A DNA stretch of 64,000 bases from the IMG/VR virus record IMGVR_UViG_3300011115_000925, positions 1 to 64,000 of that record, one strand, 5' to 3'. The notes below the pieces were generated by a model. That model was not told where the DNA came from. It worked only from the letters and a program-made list of their open reading frames with translations, and ran no database searches. Source of the stretch: a virus. This document shows, piece after piece, positions 40,401 to 45,463 of the stretch; position 1 is the stretch's first letter, and every line of letters starts with the position of its first letter. The translations under genes were made by a program, and so were the position numbers.

Positions 40401-40454
40401 ATTGCTCTGCAAGATACTGACACTGTTGCTGCAAGGTTTTTACGTGGTTTATAA
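25440..40454 (+). CDS. 5004-residue giant baseplate/fibre protein with FG-GAP propeller and CBM-like modules
   Basis: One uninterrupted reading frame of 15 kb overlaps gp6 by TAATG and takes the place of T4 gp7 (1032 aa) in gene order. The N-terminus (SVDFLPQIFQTETNKQFLAA) looks like the part that docks on the wedge. Residues about 2360-3220 hold seven FG-GAP-like units (FGVAVA, YGNAVD, FGYSVT, FGHSIA, FGQSVD, FGSSIN, FGSTVS, most followed by an (V/I)GxP or GAP turn and a VYVY/VYTY strand), a likely beta-propeller. Near residues 1950, 2975, 4060 and 4350 lie W-x-Y-x-G-x-V-x-Y-x-W modules resembling CBM5/12. The rest is Thr/Asn/Tyr-rich beta structure. The C-terminus ends GVTWYQRGVTTPSDGIALQD and then ARFLRGL. 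Likely role: peripheral baseplate and surface binding. Confidence 0.7.
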   Translation: MATARSVDFLPQIFQTETNKQFLAATLDQLTQEPKFKKTQGFIGRTVGSGVNPNDKYVVEPTAVRRDYQLEPGVISLVPDTNTIKNAITYPGINDAVSFSGGDGGRPDRLYESEYYSWDPFVDFDSFVNFSQYFWLPTGPDAVDVAASTISTSDNFVVTRENGIYTFSGVAGSNPVIDLVRGGNYTFQIAQNNKETANYRVTNSGISAYLLDGLRNPTLTLARGNTYVFNLVLNGDFPFWIKTAPVTGLEDVYSTGVTRNGARTGLVTFTVPQDAPDILYYASQTQLNMQGTLNIVNGTEGTGPGFWIQAFPGVSGKDPSQPNISSRDVLGVSNNGTDLGTVTFNVPQKTAQNFYYSLTPFGVNSSGALTTPVDMICDLSFNQVDNQLVDVFLATYGGIDGTKNLNGRTLVFTQSLTDAEASLWQIKYVTIDLLTYISLSKLADIPVLNKFKARYGINYSNTEWYKKANGTFERIPLLTAAQDILYYQDGTDPEIFGRIRLIEQTADTTLYIDAILGKKSYTSANGVVFSNGLKVKFVGDVFPTSYASGTLDLTITAAQSGSNYLTTESTANLYVGEKIIFIDSIGGVSPGTYYVQSLAANGTQFSISTQKGGGAYPLQAGSANARAIAVSDLEYYVSGVGTAIELLPVENFSTPELYVVDANDSTIYVEPDTTDYLTINRASRDRNAWSRSNRWFHSDVINATAKYNNTTAVFDNNYRAKRPIIQFRPNIRLWNMGTDGKNPVDIIDFSQTDAFSNVEGSTGYSVDGYTLIDGSRVIFAADQDQNVKNKIYVVSFIVPDTVAPLIAQPIISLTPAQDSEVLIDQCTVCLYGTTSPGVTFWFDGTTWTEAQQKISVQQAPLFNIYDTNGYSFGDQTKYQSSTFVGSKLFSYAVGDTSIIDPILQFPLQYLNINNVGDIVFVNNLYKDTFLYVADNASVTLDISSGSVKEYITRASYQRLIGWQTAATPSQCYQQFKFTYTGTTLKLDVKVDDPVNNTPAIKIYVGSVFQAPSTYSYLTTATTTTITLNNTYVPDDIIEVLALSSQTSSSAFYQVPINLENNPLNGNSPEFTLGTIRTHYESICENVLTVVGPVNGSNNTRDLGNLVPYGLTILQQSSPLTLAGYFLRSPDYNIFASLSFADREYNKYKYQLLDAVTNQTIGFDTIGQVLDTAIQSITLGRVESQPFYWSDMLPSGAVYTTTTYTIGYTNTSSFDTVQVYNYQSANYLGMNVYLNEVLLVRDRDYVVATDGPRIRILVDLAIGSTLVLQEYSATYGSFAPNTPTKLGLYPAFVPQVITQRTSNGNVQVTQGHDGSITPLFNDIRDQVLLEFETRIYNNLKLDGNPVPLTIDDVLPGQFRSTGFSYSEITEILNQDFLRYVGANKLDYRTQDFRATNEFTWNYSSTKNKLDNSQNLLGAWRGINRYFYDTEQPQYTPWEMLGFSKKPLWWEDVYGPAPYTGDNLVLWDDLAAGYVADPVAPYFRPKYARPASTGSIAEPQRGGIWGAGPYPSLFPIIPTGDEGQLLSPFNSVMGVYSNAQFKKSWAPGDGGPVEASWWNSSSYPFAVMHVLAVTKPAKFFALFADRDLYRYNEEFGQYLLNDRYRLDANGIEVYGNGVSKASYIDWIVDYNRQSGINSTDELTADLANLDVRLCYRMASFSDKQYIKLYTEKSSPNSTNTTLMIPDESYNLLLYKNQPFDRTDYSAVVVQNVPGGYAVFGYSTSLPYFKVLASKSTGQLRTISSGGATVRVPTFYTNTEVRVPYGFIFANETSVCDFLLSYGELSKQQGITFTNRANGYVLDWNQMCQEFLYWSQQGWGENALLNLNPLAAKLTVTRDQAVVDSIVVQAADNVLLDQNNRELPTRNLNITRIDNTFTCEPLTTQTLSFIDLKYTTYEHMIVLNNQSVFGDLIYQPITGARQNRLILVASNTADWTGQINTPGFILNLDNVEEWVGYKRYTKGQIVKYKNVYWSALNIVQPSEKFNFNEWVQSDYTQIELGLLPNLANKANQLSNSYNINSANLEKDNDLLSYGLIGFRPRQYMAALNLDDVSQLNVYRQFLGSKGTILSAELFSNANLGKEAADYSIYENWAVLRSVYGANANRSFVELRLDRTYLSSNPSLVQVVLPQQVSSADQQILLSNVWKQSYKLTSPDFLPTTTITPTDIALPTAGYVNLNDADITVFDINDLANISANLDAIAVGTSIWIAKINDYDWNIYRAQSVPGTVQHVCDNLDGTSRVIFSQSHGLSAGDTLIIKFFDTEVNGVYQVLSVSNLTTVNIAFQFVQKRTVANGLGLGFTLQTMRVAQASDVINLPYANDVVPGAKVWVDNNGDDLWEVIQKQQVFVDSSQISPLLLDAGEQFGVAVAQATARLALFVGSPKYGFGGSAQKGAVYVYVKNSQDQYAPVSPIIDADGILTLDRTGVRGYGNAVDFGNQTWAVAGASKSLGPNSEVNNGYASVIYRDPALGQPGVNPFTNWQLLTLPGTTTSTTPGAGEFGYSVTMSLDERWMYIGAPGLNTVYAYGRVDWQDQFVTILGTGTTTQYTISSTIQINNSSQLKVLIDGQLQTTGYSIDAAFDKVTFTTAPNLGALIKFQRINTQQLDAQTYYDVSQTSTSGSGTGAKFTITRVRGEVGQPGATLGGVGATSVGTGYAVGNTITIAGASFGGTNNIVLTITSIGTGGTLDGFNIAYTPPALATVFSLNEYFFTATNIYSFSIAVDGVLYRPNIDYTFDTVTQDLTFTGAGPAAGTIIIARAQSYFTYVNSITASGLSASDRFGHSIACTTDGRQVVIGTPYSTQDSNAEAGSVYVFDRNVQRFIYGSDGSTVTFTLLGTPAAPISVIVNNVFLTNQTDSVIGAPNTFYWNGANTVTVNADLQYGDVVEIETNQFAQIQKITQNSVANFSNFGQSVDICSYNCSLYVGVPQSSVQIYKGGVVERDVNQSRIYGTTTSTVANAALTAGNTVRVNNMDVVVPAAWSNLNSYYKNDVVYNLSGSTYTIYVALQDVPVATVLTNVSYWSPVTTTTVAASVYVRALAAQINSTVPNVIATVDVSGYLTVSVKNNNSAQAFNKLQVAPGSIGTAFATLAFTTFAFTQTIVSPYPVKYSAFGSSINIADSATTLVVGAPNGTLYLITVFDDGNTDFDADSTTFITTVINSGAVYTYDYLPSASMSISNPGKFLFGQQINNSEVNALDTFGSTVSYVDGILVAGAPNNDVGDSTANYGRIFLFENPTRTPAWTVIRQQQPVVDVSLLNGVFTYDRITSATTQFFDFFDPLQGKILGAARQNIDYISGIDPANYNIGPSGINGATWWAGHVGEVWWDTSTVRFIDPNQDDITYASRRWGQNFPGSSIDIYQWILSTVPPASYTGPGVPYSTSSYSINTRLNRDGIFATEYYFWVRGITTTAVQEGKTLSVATVAQYIENPRASGITYMAPINASTVALYNAAEYIVASDTVLNISFDREATESNVHTEYELIAEGKPDAFLSTNLYRKLQDSFCGVDTFGNNVPDANLSPAERYGVQFRPRQSMFVDRFDALKNYLTRVNDVLARFTISESRSFNLLNSAEPEPSAASGQWNLRVANLEILGFQNIYTVPMGYRYLVVTDSNNRGLWTIYTVTASDQVSGERLLRLSFVQGYNTADYWSYIDWYLPGYNSSTKVLAEVANKAGLRTLELAVGSSAQVTANSQGKWEIYLLTDTGWERVGLQDGTIAFSAELWDYQLGRFGFDIEVFDAQYYDQEPVKETRKIIQAINEELLINDLLIERNLALTLMFNYVLSEFAAPEWLVKTSLIDVDHRIRDLVPYQNYRRDNQEFVIDYIKEVKPYHVQLREFNLRYNGADQYLGSLTDFDVPAYYNTSLTVPQYTSPILLPYEHGSSDVANFSSDLPSNSTVWSAFPYNQWYNNYLLTLTAVNIVDNGTGYTEPPLVIIGNVWTANTAVSINQQLFYVDGNVTNLYTVVANGTTGIIPPTFTTSGTQTDGTAMLAYAGLAATATAVINSLGQVVAINVTSSDAVYRSTPAISFAGGGGVGRDARAYAIIKPGLARSFKTTIKYDRFQYFSDVQDWSSSGTYQDGQLVRYDDRVWQAASADSTAVVGPDFSLEDWTPIPAQDLTGVNRTMGLYVPGVNQPGLDLPLLIDGVDYPGVQVYGNYFLGTALTDATYASSFTDATLGDTFSSINVDGGEFIGLYEGHAPEELVNGAEFDTLDLRVYTRPGADWNRDGHGFQMADRRYLYEAAITNTVSWAGLVENPVNISVVNTTTNLPLSLNVDYTVDWVLQTLTVLTVADGDILSITAYELGGGSQLYRDNFAGTGLQTVIIPVNAAEIISLAIFVNGTLTSGATWTPYVASVDWNQLSSYSFKDVVNINDGSSAETYYRAIKNVPAGVEITNVAYWLEFVPTFESIVNFGTVYNTTDEIALTAFGVSTIDAGYFVIGRQYTITQVGTTDFVAIGAGANTVGTVFTANGVGSGTGQASTTYSWSAPQTQYIVADANFVTFKTTTLTNSVQGSNLANMIVTRNGLRLQPPEGREWISDGSSLSFGLPTRGGYSQSIINATTDVIVWVDEILQQQSIGGVPGTYSVTPYVAANDREVVFNVAPPAGARILITVTTQAGYDLVGNSLQIVGGVNLNDLFAVTTFNDTSQLNPLTLVFNGPVITGVEVADPFDPLPNDPAYNSQPGSFDYATVNNTQWSFSYSKGAAVYDNQFWLERANVSPSRLWVTLDGYALTNSIDYTVEGEYLILTSGAIKPDQIMVITEITNSIVPDAIAFRIFQDMRGVQATYRMTTATTTVLTQPLSATDNIMYVENVSALGHPNLELGVFGVCTVDGERIMYRDIDAATNTIAGLMRGTAGTAAADHLVNAAVYNLSRGNLLQSSYQDYIVSDTSTGDGSTTVFYAPSINVNDFVDSSSEAPAIEVYVGGTRQYAYSDTTATSQYRWFVTDFDPLAVDFVVDNTVYPPLFAPAPNVEVTILVRQGVTWYQRGVTTPSDGIALQDTDTVAARFLRGL
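32500..35110 (+). other. Seven FG-GAP-like propeller blades within the giant protein
   Basis: Units begin near nucleotides 32517, 32713, 32923, 33764, 34150, 34755 and 35022. Spacing is 65-75 codons for close pairs and 130-280 codons where other domains are inserted between blades. The typical unit reads FGxxV-x8-10-(L/V)x(V/I)GAP...GxVYVY. FG-GAP repeats form integrin-alpha-type seven-bladed propellers that bind calcium and protein or glycan ligands; the calcium DxDGxxD loops are not obvious here. Confidence 0.6.
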
Positions 40455-40460
40455 ACAAGG

Positions 40461-40468
40461 TAAATAAA
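40461..40468 (+). promoter_or_regulatory. Late-promoter-like box after the giant gene
   Basis: GGTAAATAAAAT (40459-40470) lies immediately before the next start at 40474, and TTATAAAC overlaps the end of the giant gene at 40449-40456. The latter gives a more usual leader length. Both are weak matches to TATAAATA. Confidence 0.3.
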
Positions 40469-40473
40469 ATATC

Positions 40474-40623
40474 ATGCCAACTACAATGCCAAACAAACCA
40501 GCTGCACCAGTACCAGCACCCAGAGTAAACAAACCCAACGAAAGTGGGTCAATTTCGGTACAAGCACACATGAGGATTTATGATCCCAAAACACAAAAAA
40601 CCTATGTGGAGGGACGAGCATGA
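40474..40623 (+). CDS. 49-residue Pro-rich virion-operon protein
   Basis: A short gene encodes MPTTMPNKPAAPVPAPRVNK, then SGSISVQAHMRIYDPKTQKT and YVEGRA. The proline-rich start and the 'ISVxxHxRIxDP...VxEGRA' ending recall short proteins sitting between wedge and fibre genes in marine myoviruses; function unknown. Its stop overlaps the next ATG (ATGA), which supports its being translated. It may be a linker or adaptor peptide. Confidence 0.6.
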   Translation: MPTTMPNKPAAPVPAPRVNKPNESGSISVQAHMRIYDPKTQKTYVEGRA

Positions 40624-41225
40624 TCACTCCTGGACTGTGCAAAATTGAAGGATTTGTCAAAATTCTTGACCCAAATTCAGGCGAAGTTCTAGTAGATAAA
40701 AAGAATGCCATCCATTATGAAAACATTTCTATTGCCATGGCACAGACCTTGAGCAACAGAGACTTAGGTTATATCTATTTGATGGCATTCGGCAACGGTG
40801 GCAGTAGTGTTGATCCTACTGGGGTGATCACGTACCTGCCCCCAAATACCACAGGACAAAATGCCGATCTTTACAACCAAACTTACCAAAAAGTGGTAGA
40901 TGATAATTCCGCAGCAGACACTGATCCTGAAAACAACAAGATGACAGTGTTACACACATCTGGAAATCTATACACTGATATTTTGGTAAGTTGTTTGTTG
41001 GACTACGGCGAACCTCCAACTCAGCAGGCCTTTGATAACTCAACCAACTTTAACGGTGAATATGTGTTTGATGAGTTGGGCCTCAAATCTTGGAACGGCT
41101 CAACAGACAATCTTCGACTGATTACCCATGTGATTTTTCATCCAGTGCAAAAAAGTCTAAATCGTCAAATTCAGATAGACTACACGCTGAGAATTCAGAC
41201 ATTGAGTAATATCAATGCTGTATAA
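40620..41225 (+). CDS. Uncharacterised tail structural protein
   Basis: The 201-residue protein starts MITPGLCKIEGFVKILDPNS with NAIHYENISIAMAQTLSNRD downstream. It is mostly beta with an acidic Asn/Asp-rich loop near residues 90-110. ELGLKSWNGSTDNLRLITHV and a C-terminal IQIDYTLRIQ strand follow. It is coupled to the short gene upstream (ATGA) and ends inside the next promoter. The context suggests a baseplate or fibre connector; no homologue is named with confidence. Confidence 0.6.
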   Translation: MITPGLCKIEGFVKILDPNSGEVLVDKKNAIHYENISIAMAQTLSNRDLGYIYLMAFGNGGSSVDPTGVITYLPPNTTGQNADLYNQTYQKVVDDNSAADTDPENNKMTVLHTSGNLYTDILVSCLLDYGEPPTQQAFDNSTNFNGEYVFDELGLKSWNGSTDNLRLITHVIFHPVQKSLNRQIQIDYTLRIQTLSNINAV

Positions 41226-41228
41226 ATA
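41221..41228 (+). promoter_or_regulatory. Perfect late-promoter box TATAAATA
   Basis: An exact TATAAATA overlaps the stop codon of the upstream gene and lies 25 nt before the fibre gene ATG at 41254. CAGGAACAGG (41236-41245) is the ribosome-binding region. This is the clearest plus-strand late promoter in the window. Confidence 0.75.
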
Positions 41229-41253
41229 TTGATAACAGGAACAGGTAATTCAA

Positions 41254-43266
41254 ATGGCATATACAATTAATTTAACTAACGGTACAATTTTTGCTACTGT
41301 CAATGATGGCACCGTTAATAACGCTAGTAGCATGACGCTGGTGGGCAAAAACTATGCTGGGTATGGTGAATTTTTAGACGAAAACTTTATTCACCTGCTG
41401 GAAAATAGCGCAAATACCACAGCCCCAGGGTCACCACTCACAGGACAATTATGGTGGGACAGCACCAATGCATTGATGAAAGTATATAACGGTACTGCTT
41501 TCAAAGTCATGACTGGATCTACCAGCGCAGCCAGCGCACCCAGCAATGTAATCACTGGCGATTTATGGTGGGACACAACCAATTCACAATTGAAAATTTA
41601 CAACGGAGCATCTTGGATCGTGGTTGGCCCAGCTTATACTTCTGCTGAAGGCACAGCCGGTGCCATTCCTGAAACAATCACTGACTCAGGAGCCACTCCG
41701 CACTATGTGACCAGTCTGTATGTGAACAACACCCGAGTGGCCATTGTGAGTAAAGACGCTAATTTTACTCCATCTGCTCCTACTGTTACCACATTCCCTA
41801 CCATATACAATGGTATCACTTTGTACAATACCAGTTCTCCAGTTTATGCAGGAACAGCAACCAATGCACAATTACTAGACAGCCTAGACAGCACTGATTT
41901 CATGCGAGCCACGGCCAACACATCAACCACTGGTACATTGGCAGTTTTGAACAATTTTGGATTTACTGTGGGCAGTGCCAATGTCTTTTCGGTAACTACA
42001 ACTACCACCGATGCCAACATTAGAAGCAACATTTCTAATGGTAATCTGGTAATGCAGGCCAACGTATCTGGTAATATATACAACGTAGCAAGAATAGTGG
42101 GCAGCACTGGTGTATTTGCAGTGTCAAATGCCATGACTGCCGGTACCACTGTGTCGGCTGTGGGCAATGTGACTGGTGGCAATATTGCCACAGCAGGGCA
42201 AGTCACTGCCACTGCCAACATCACTGGTGGCAACATTATTTCGTCTGCTGCGGTATCAGGTGTTTCTTTGGTTTCTTCGGGCAACGTTGACAGTGGTAAT
42301 CTGCGTACCGGAGGACAAATCAGTGCAGCAGGCAATATTACTTCAGCAGCCAACGTAGCAGGTACGTATTTTATTGGCAATGGTTCAGCATTGACAGGTT
42401 TGAGTTTGGGCGTGAGTGTTACCAAGTTTGTGAACGGTACCAGTGAAGGTAATGTTGGCACGTCGGGCGGCAATATAAACTTCAACGTGGGTGGTGTGAG
42501 CAATGTGGTTGTGATTGATACCACCACTTTGTACGCCAATGTGCTCAGCGCACAGAGCATTACCAAATCAGGAACCAATGCCATTGGTAATATTGGATCC
42601 AGCTCCAGCTTCTTTAACACTGTGTTTGGTAACATTTACAACGGTACTGTGGTCAGTGTAGCAGGCAATGTCACTGGTGCTAATATCAATACTGGTGGGT
42701 TGGTCAGTGTTGGAACAACTGTAAATGCCACAGGCAACATCACTGGTGGTAATTTAATCACTGCTGGTTTGGTCAGTACTGCCAGCATTACCAAAACTGG
42801 TAGCAATGCAGTGGGCAATATTGGTAGTTCCAGCAACTATTTCAATCAGGTGTTTGCCACAGCTACCACTGCACTGTACGCCGACGTTGCTGAACGTTTT
42901 GCAGCTGATGAAGTACTAGAACCAGGAACTGTGGTTGAACTGGGCGGATCACAAGAAATTACTCGCGCTGTAACTGACCTAAGTGAAAATGTGTTTGGGG
43001 TTATCAGTACCAGGCCAGCTTACACAATGAATGGTGGCGCCGGAGAAGATTCAACTCATCCAAAAGTTGCCATGACAGGTCGCGTTCCGGTCAACGTTGT
43101 TGGTATAATACGCAAAGGCGATCGGCTAGTAGCCGCAGGAGCAGGCCTAGCAAGAGCAGCTCAGCTGGGCGAAGCCACAGCATTCAACGTGATTGGACGC
43201 AGTTTGGTAGATAAAAATACCACAGAACAAGGTACAGTTGAAGCCATTGTGACCATCAAAAACTAA
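41254..43266 (+). CDS. Tail fibre protein with C-terminal YADVAERF chaperone-like domain
   Basis: Of 670 residues, the N-terminus contains two copies of an LTGQLWWDSTNALMKVYNGT-type unit (residues 62-125), common in phage fibres. Residues 190-540 are a repetitive Asn/Gly/Thr/Val shaft with units such as GNVTGGNIATAGQV. The end (from about 545) is ALYADVAERFAADEVLEPGT, then VELGGS, VFGVISTRPAY and GRVPVNVVG. The 'YADxAERx...GxVVxLxG...GVxSxxPA' pattern matches the intramolecular-chaperone/peptidase G2-like tip of many fibres, which aids trimerisation and may self-cleave. It probably binds the host surface. Confidence 0.82.
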   Translation: MAYTINLTNGTIFATVNDGTVNNASSMTLVGKNYAGYGEFLDENFIHLLENSANTTAPGSPLTGQLWWDSTNALMKVYNGTAFKVMTGSTSAASAPSNVITGDLWWDTTNSQLKIYNGASWIVVGPAYTSAEGTAGAIPETITDSGATPHYVTSLYVNNTRVAIVSKDANFTPSAPTVTTFPTIYNGITLYNTSSPVYAGTATNAQLLDSLDSTDFMRATANTSTTGTLAVLNNFGFTVGSANVFSVTTTTTDANIRSNISNGNLVMQANVSGNIYNVARIVGSTGVFAVSNAMTAGTTVSAVGNVTGGNIATAGQVTATANITGGNIISSAAVSGVSLVSSGNVDSGNLRTGGQISAAGNITSAANVAGTYFIGNGSALTGLSLGVSVTKFVNGTSEGNVGTSGGNINFNVGGVSNVVVIDTTTLYANVLSAQSITKSGTNAIGNIGSSSSFFNTVFGNIYNGTVVSVAGNVTGANINTGGLVSVGTTVNATGNITGGNLITAGLVSTASITKTGSNAVGNIGSSSNYFNQVFATATTALYADVAERFAADEVLEPGTVVELGGSQEITRAVTDLSENVFGVISTRPAYTMNGGAGEDSTHPKVAMTGRVPVNVVGIIRKGDRLVAAGAGLARAAQLGEATAFNVIGRSLVDKNTTEQGTVEAIVTIKN

Positions 43267-43279
43267 ACAGGAATAGACA

Positions 43280-44260
43280 ATGACTTATTCATCAGGCAGC
43301 TTGATACAATCAGCAGACTACAACGGGTTTGTTGGTCCCACTGCCAGCGGCGGAACAGCCAACGCAAATGTCAACGATATTTGGGGTGCAGGATCAGGAG
43401 ATAAAGGTTATGGGCAAACTGCTGTGTCTAACTCTAGTGTGGCTGGCACCATTACCGCTACACAATGGGCCAGCTTGGTCAACACCTTGAGCAGTTTGGG
43501 CAGCAAAACCAATACTACTATTACCACAAGAACAGCACCCACTGCTGGCGGCACAATTGGCATCTTGGCAGCACTCAACACTGATCTTACTGCGGTCACC
43601 ACCAATAGAAACAATGCAGTAAGTGTTGGCTCAACGTATTCATCTTGGACTGGCACCAATAGCAAAACTGCTGCCACATCGGGAGCAACTTGGACTATCA
43701 CAATTACCAACACTGTGACATTCGCTGATTCAGCCTCAGCTCGTTATTTTTTCAACGGCGGCGGCCTTATTTCTTTACTGAATGGTAAATCCAGTACAGG
43801 TGCAACAGGAGATCCTCCATGGAACGCACTGGCCGCAGCCTGTGGTACCATTGTTTTTAGTGGAGCAGCAGCCAGTCATACCATTGCAGGTGTTGCATAT
43901 ACTGGAACTACCAAAATTGGCGGATCAGGAACCCCTACCACACTGAGCACCGCCACAGGATATTACGCATTGACCGCAGGCGCCGCTGCCACAATTATTT
44001 TCAAACAATTTTCGGCAACTGCTCCTTACACTTCTAATTTCATACAGCACAGCGTGGCATTAAATGCTGGCGCAAACATACTGACATTTACCACACTATG
44101 GTCAGCCAGTGACGGTGATCCTATATCAGGAGGAACGGCTCCTACCGGTATTACCCCCGGCACTGCACCTTGCACTATTTGTTATTATGTTCCTCCTGCC
44201 ACAACCTACTTGCCCACTGCAAGTTGGGGAACTCCCACAGTGGCAGCCACCACAGCTTAA
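43280..44260 (+). CDS. Fibre-associated Gly/Thr/Ser-rich structural protein
   Basis: The 326 residues begin MTYSSGSLIQSADYNGFVG with DIWGAGSGDKGYGQTAVSN, a start common in phage proteins encoded just after fibre genes. The rest is Thr/Ala/Gly-rich beta structure with SARYFFNGGGLISLLNG in the middle. It follows the fibre gene by 13 nt and is the last gene before a strong terminator, so it closes the structural operon. Likely a fibre tip, decoration or fibre-assembly protein; this is from context. Confidence 0.65.
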   Translation: MTYSSGSLIQSADYNGFVGPTASGGTANANVNDIWGAGSGDKGYGQTAVSNSSVAGTITATQWASLVNTLSSLGSKTNTTITTRTAPTAGGTIGILAALNTDLTAVTTNRNNAVSVGSTYSSWTGTNSKTAATSGATWTITITNTVTFADSASARYFFNGGGLISLLNGKSSTGATGDPPWNALAAACGTIVFSGAAASHTIAGVAYTGTTKIGGSGTPTTLSTATGYYALTAGAAATIIFKQFSATAPYTSNFIQHSVALNAGANILTFTTLWSASDGDPISGGTAPTGITPGTAPCTICYYVPPATTYLPTASWGTPTVAATTA

Positions 44261-44263
44261 CCA

Positions 44264-44289
44264 AAAGGGCCAATTGGCCCTTTACTTTT
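44264..44289 (+). terminator. Intrinsic terminator of the tail operon
   Basis: AAAGGGCC (44264-44271) pairs perfectly with GGCCCTTT (44276-44283) around an AATT loop and is followed by ACTTTT. It sits 4 nt after the stop of the last fibre-region gene. The A tract on the left makes it potentially bidirectional. Confidence 0.85.
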
Positions 44290-44309
44290 GATTGCGTATT
44301 GTGTATAAT
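44281..44309 (+). promoter_or_regulatory. Sigma-70-like promoter at the head of the accessory operon
   Basis: TATAAT at 44304-44309 lies 17 nt after TTTACT (44281-44286; four of six match TTGACA), overlapping the terminator's T tract. Transcription would start about 44316, on the A of the first ATG. TATAATAC could instead be a poor late box; either choice implies almost no leader. Confidence 0.55.
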
Positions 44310-44315
44310 ACACAC

Positions 44316-44621
44316 ATGAACCCAGAAGATTTAATTGCTCATGCTCGCTCTAGATTCAATCACGAATCAGCTAAACGGTTACTCAAAGAAAAATATCAAG
44401 CCCGAATGCTGTTTGCTCATGCTGGAGGCATGTGGCGTGCTGGTCCTGAACTAGTAGTGTTGCTGGCCACAGTACCTCCGGGCAATGCAGTGATACTGGA
44501 CTTGTACGACAATCCCATCCAGGTCAATCCTGAACAACTTCGCACCCTGGCTGTGCAATGCTGGCAAGAACAGATGAATGCCTGGTTACTAGAACACGAA
44601 CAAGTGAACAAGCAACGATGA
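44316..44621 (+). CDS. Conserved small phage protein (101 aa)
   Basis: ATG 44316 gives MNPEDLIAHARSRFNHESAK, a helical protein with LLKEKYQARMLFAHAGGMWR, VVLLATVPPGNAVILDLYDN and PEQLRTLAVQCWQEQMNAWL. Proteins of this length with 'LKEKYxAxLxFAxxGGMxxA...ILDxxxNPIxV' occur in T4-like phages as I recall, without known function. A TTG at 44292 would add eight residues across the promoter and is rejected. No Shine-Dalgarno exists in the tiny leader, so translation may be leaderless. Its stop overlaps the next ATG. Confidence 0.65.
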   Translation: MNPEDLIAHARSRFNHESAKRLLKEKYQARMLFAHAGGMWRAGPELVVLLATVPPGNAVILDLYDNPIQVNPEQLRTLAVQCWQEQMNAWLLEHEQVNKQR

Positions 44622-45463
44622 CAACCGGTGCATTGATATTTGCATTTAACAATGAAAAAACAGACTATGTGGCTCTGGCAGCTTGGTCAGCTGCCAACAT
44701 ACATAGACATCTTGACATTCCGGTAGCAGTGGTCACAGATAACGAACATCATCCTGCACTCGCAGCGTTTGATCAAGTGATCTTTGCAGAGCCATCATCG
44801 GGTGGAACCAGGAACTTTGAAGACTACGGTGCCACTGTGACCTGGCACAATGCCGGCCGGCCTGATGCATACAATCTCACACCGTGGCATAATACCTTGC
44901 TTTTAGATGCAGACTATATAGTGGCCAGTGATCAATTGAAACACATTTGTACCAATGGTAGAGATTTACAAGCCTACACAAGATCGACAGACATACATAA
45001 CAATCAAAATTTAGATCAGTTTGGCAATCCTGCCATGAGCATGCATTGGGCCACAGTAGTACAATTTCGTAAATGCACACAGGCCCGCTACACGTTTGAT
45101 TGTATGAACATGATCAAACAAAATTGGCAGCATTACAGAGACATCTATCATATTCACAGCAGTACATACCGCAACGACTACTCGCTAAGTATAGCAATAA
45201 ACTTATTGAATGGGCATGTACCACATATCAGCAACAACTCAATTGCCGGCGCATTGGTAAATGTGTACCCCAGCGATACGCTAACACAACTACATGAAGA
45301 TTGTTATCGTGTGGCCTGGACTGATTCAAATAGAAAAAAACATCATGTGGATCTAGCAAACCAAGATTTACATGCCATGGGCAAAAGAGATTTAGAGGTC
45401 ATAGTTGAAAATTACACAAGAGCAAGGCTACTTAATAACAGCCTGGAACTCAGCCACAGTTGA
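44618..45463 (+). CDS. Glycosyltransferase-like protein (GT-A, DAD motif)
   Basis: ATGA coupling sets the start at 44618 (281 aa); the longer frame from 44558 lies inside the upstream gene. ALIFAFNNEKTDYVALAAWS at the N-terminus and VAVVTDN near residue 40 form the nucleotide-binding strands. LLLDADYIV near residues 94-102 gives the DxD metal/nucleotide-sugar motif. A Trp/His-rich acceptor half follows (SMHWATVVQFRK). Such proteins are frequent in marine phage accessory loci. Donor and acceptor sugars are unknown. Confidence 0.65.
   Translation: MTTGALIFAFNNEKTDYVALAAWSAANIHRHLDIPVAVVTDNEHHPALAAFDQVIFAEPSSGGTRNFEDYGATVTWHNAGRPDAYNLTPWHNTLLLDADYIVASDQLKHICTNGRDLQAYTRSTDIHNNQNLDQFGNPAMSMHWATVVQFRKCTQARYTFDCMNMIKQNWQHYRDIYHIHSSTYRNDYSLSIAINLLNGHVPHISNNSIAGALVNVYPSDTLTQLHEDCYRVAWTDSNRKKHHVDLANQDLHAMGKRDLEVIVENYTRARLLNNSLELSHS

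Noticed and set aside
41844-42635. Minus-strand 263-codon frame rich in Leu/Pro/Val
   Set aside because: Antisense of the repetitive fibre shaft; no start context and no neighbours on that strand.
41221-44260. CRISPR-like or tandem DNA repeats in fibre genes
   Set aside because: Repeats such as GGCAATGTGACTGGTGGC are in-frame protein-shaft repeats with variable spacing, not direct repeats with unique spacers.
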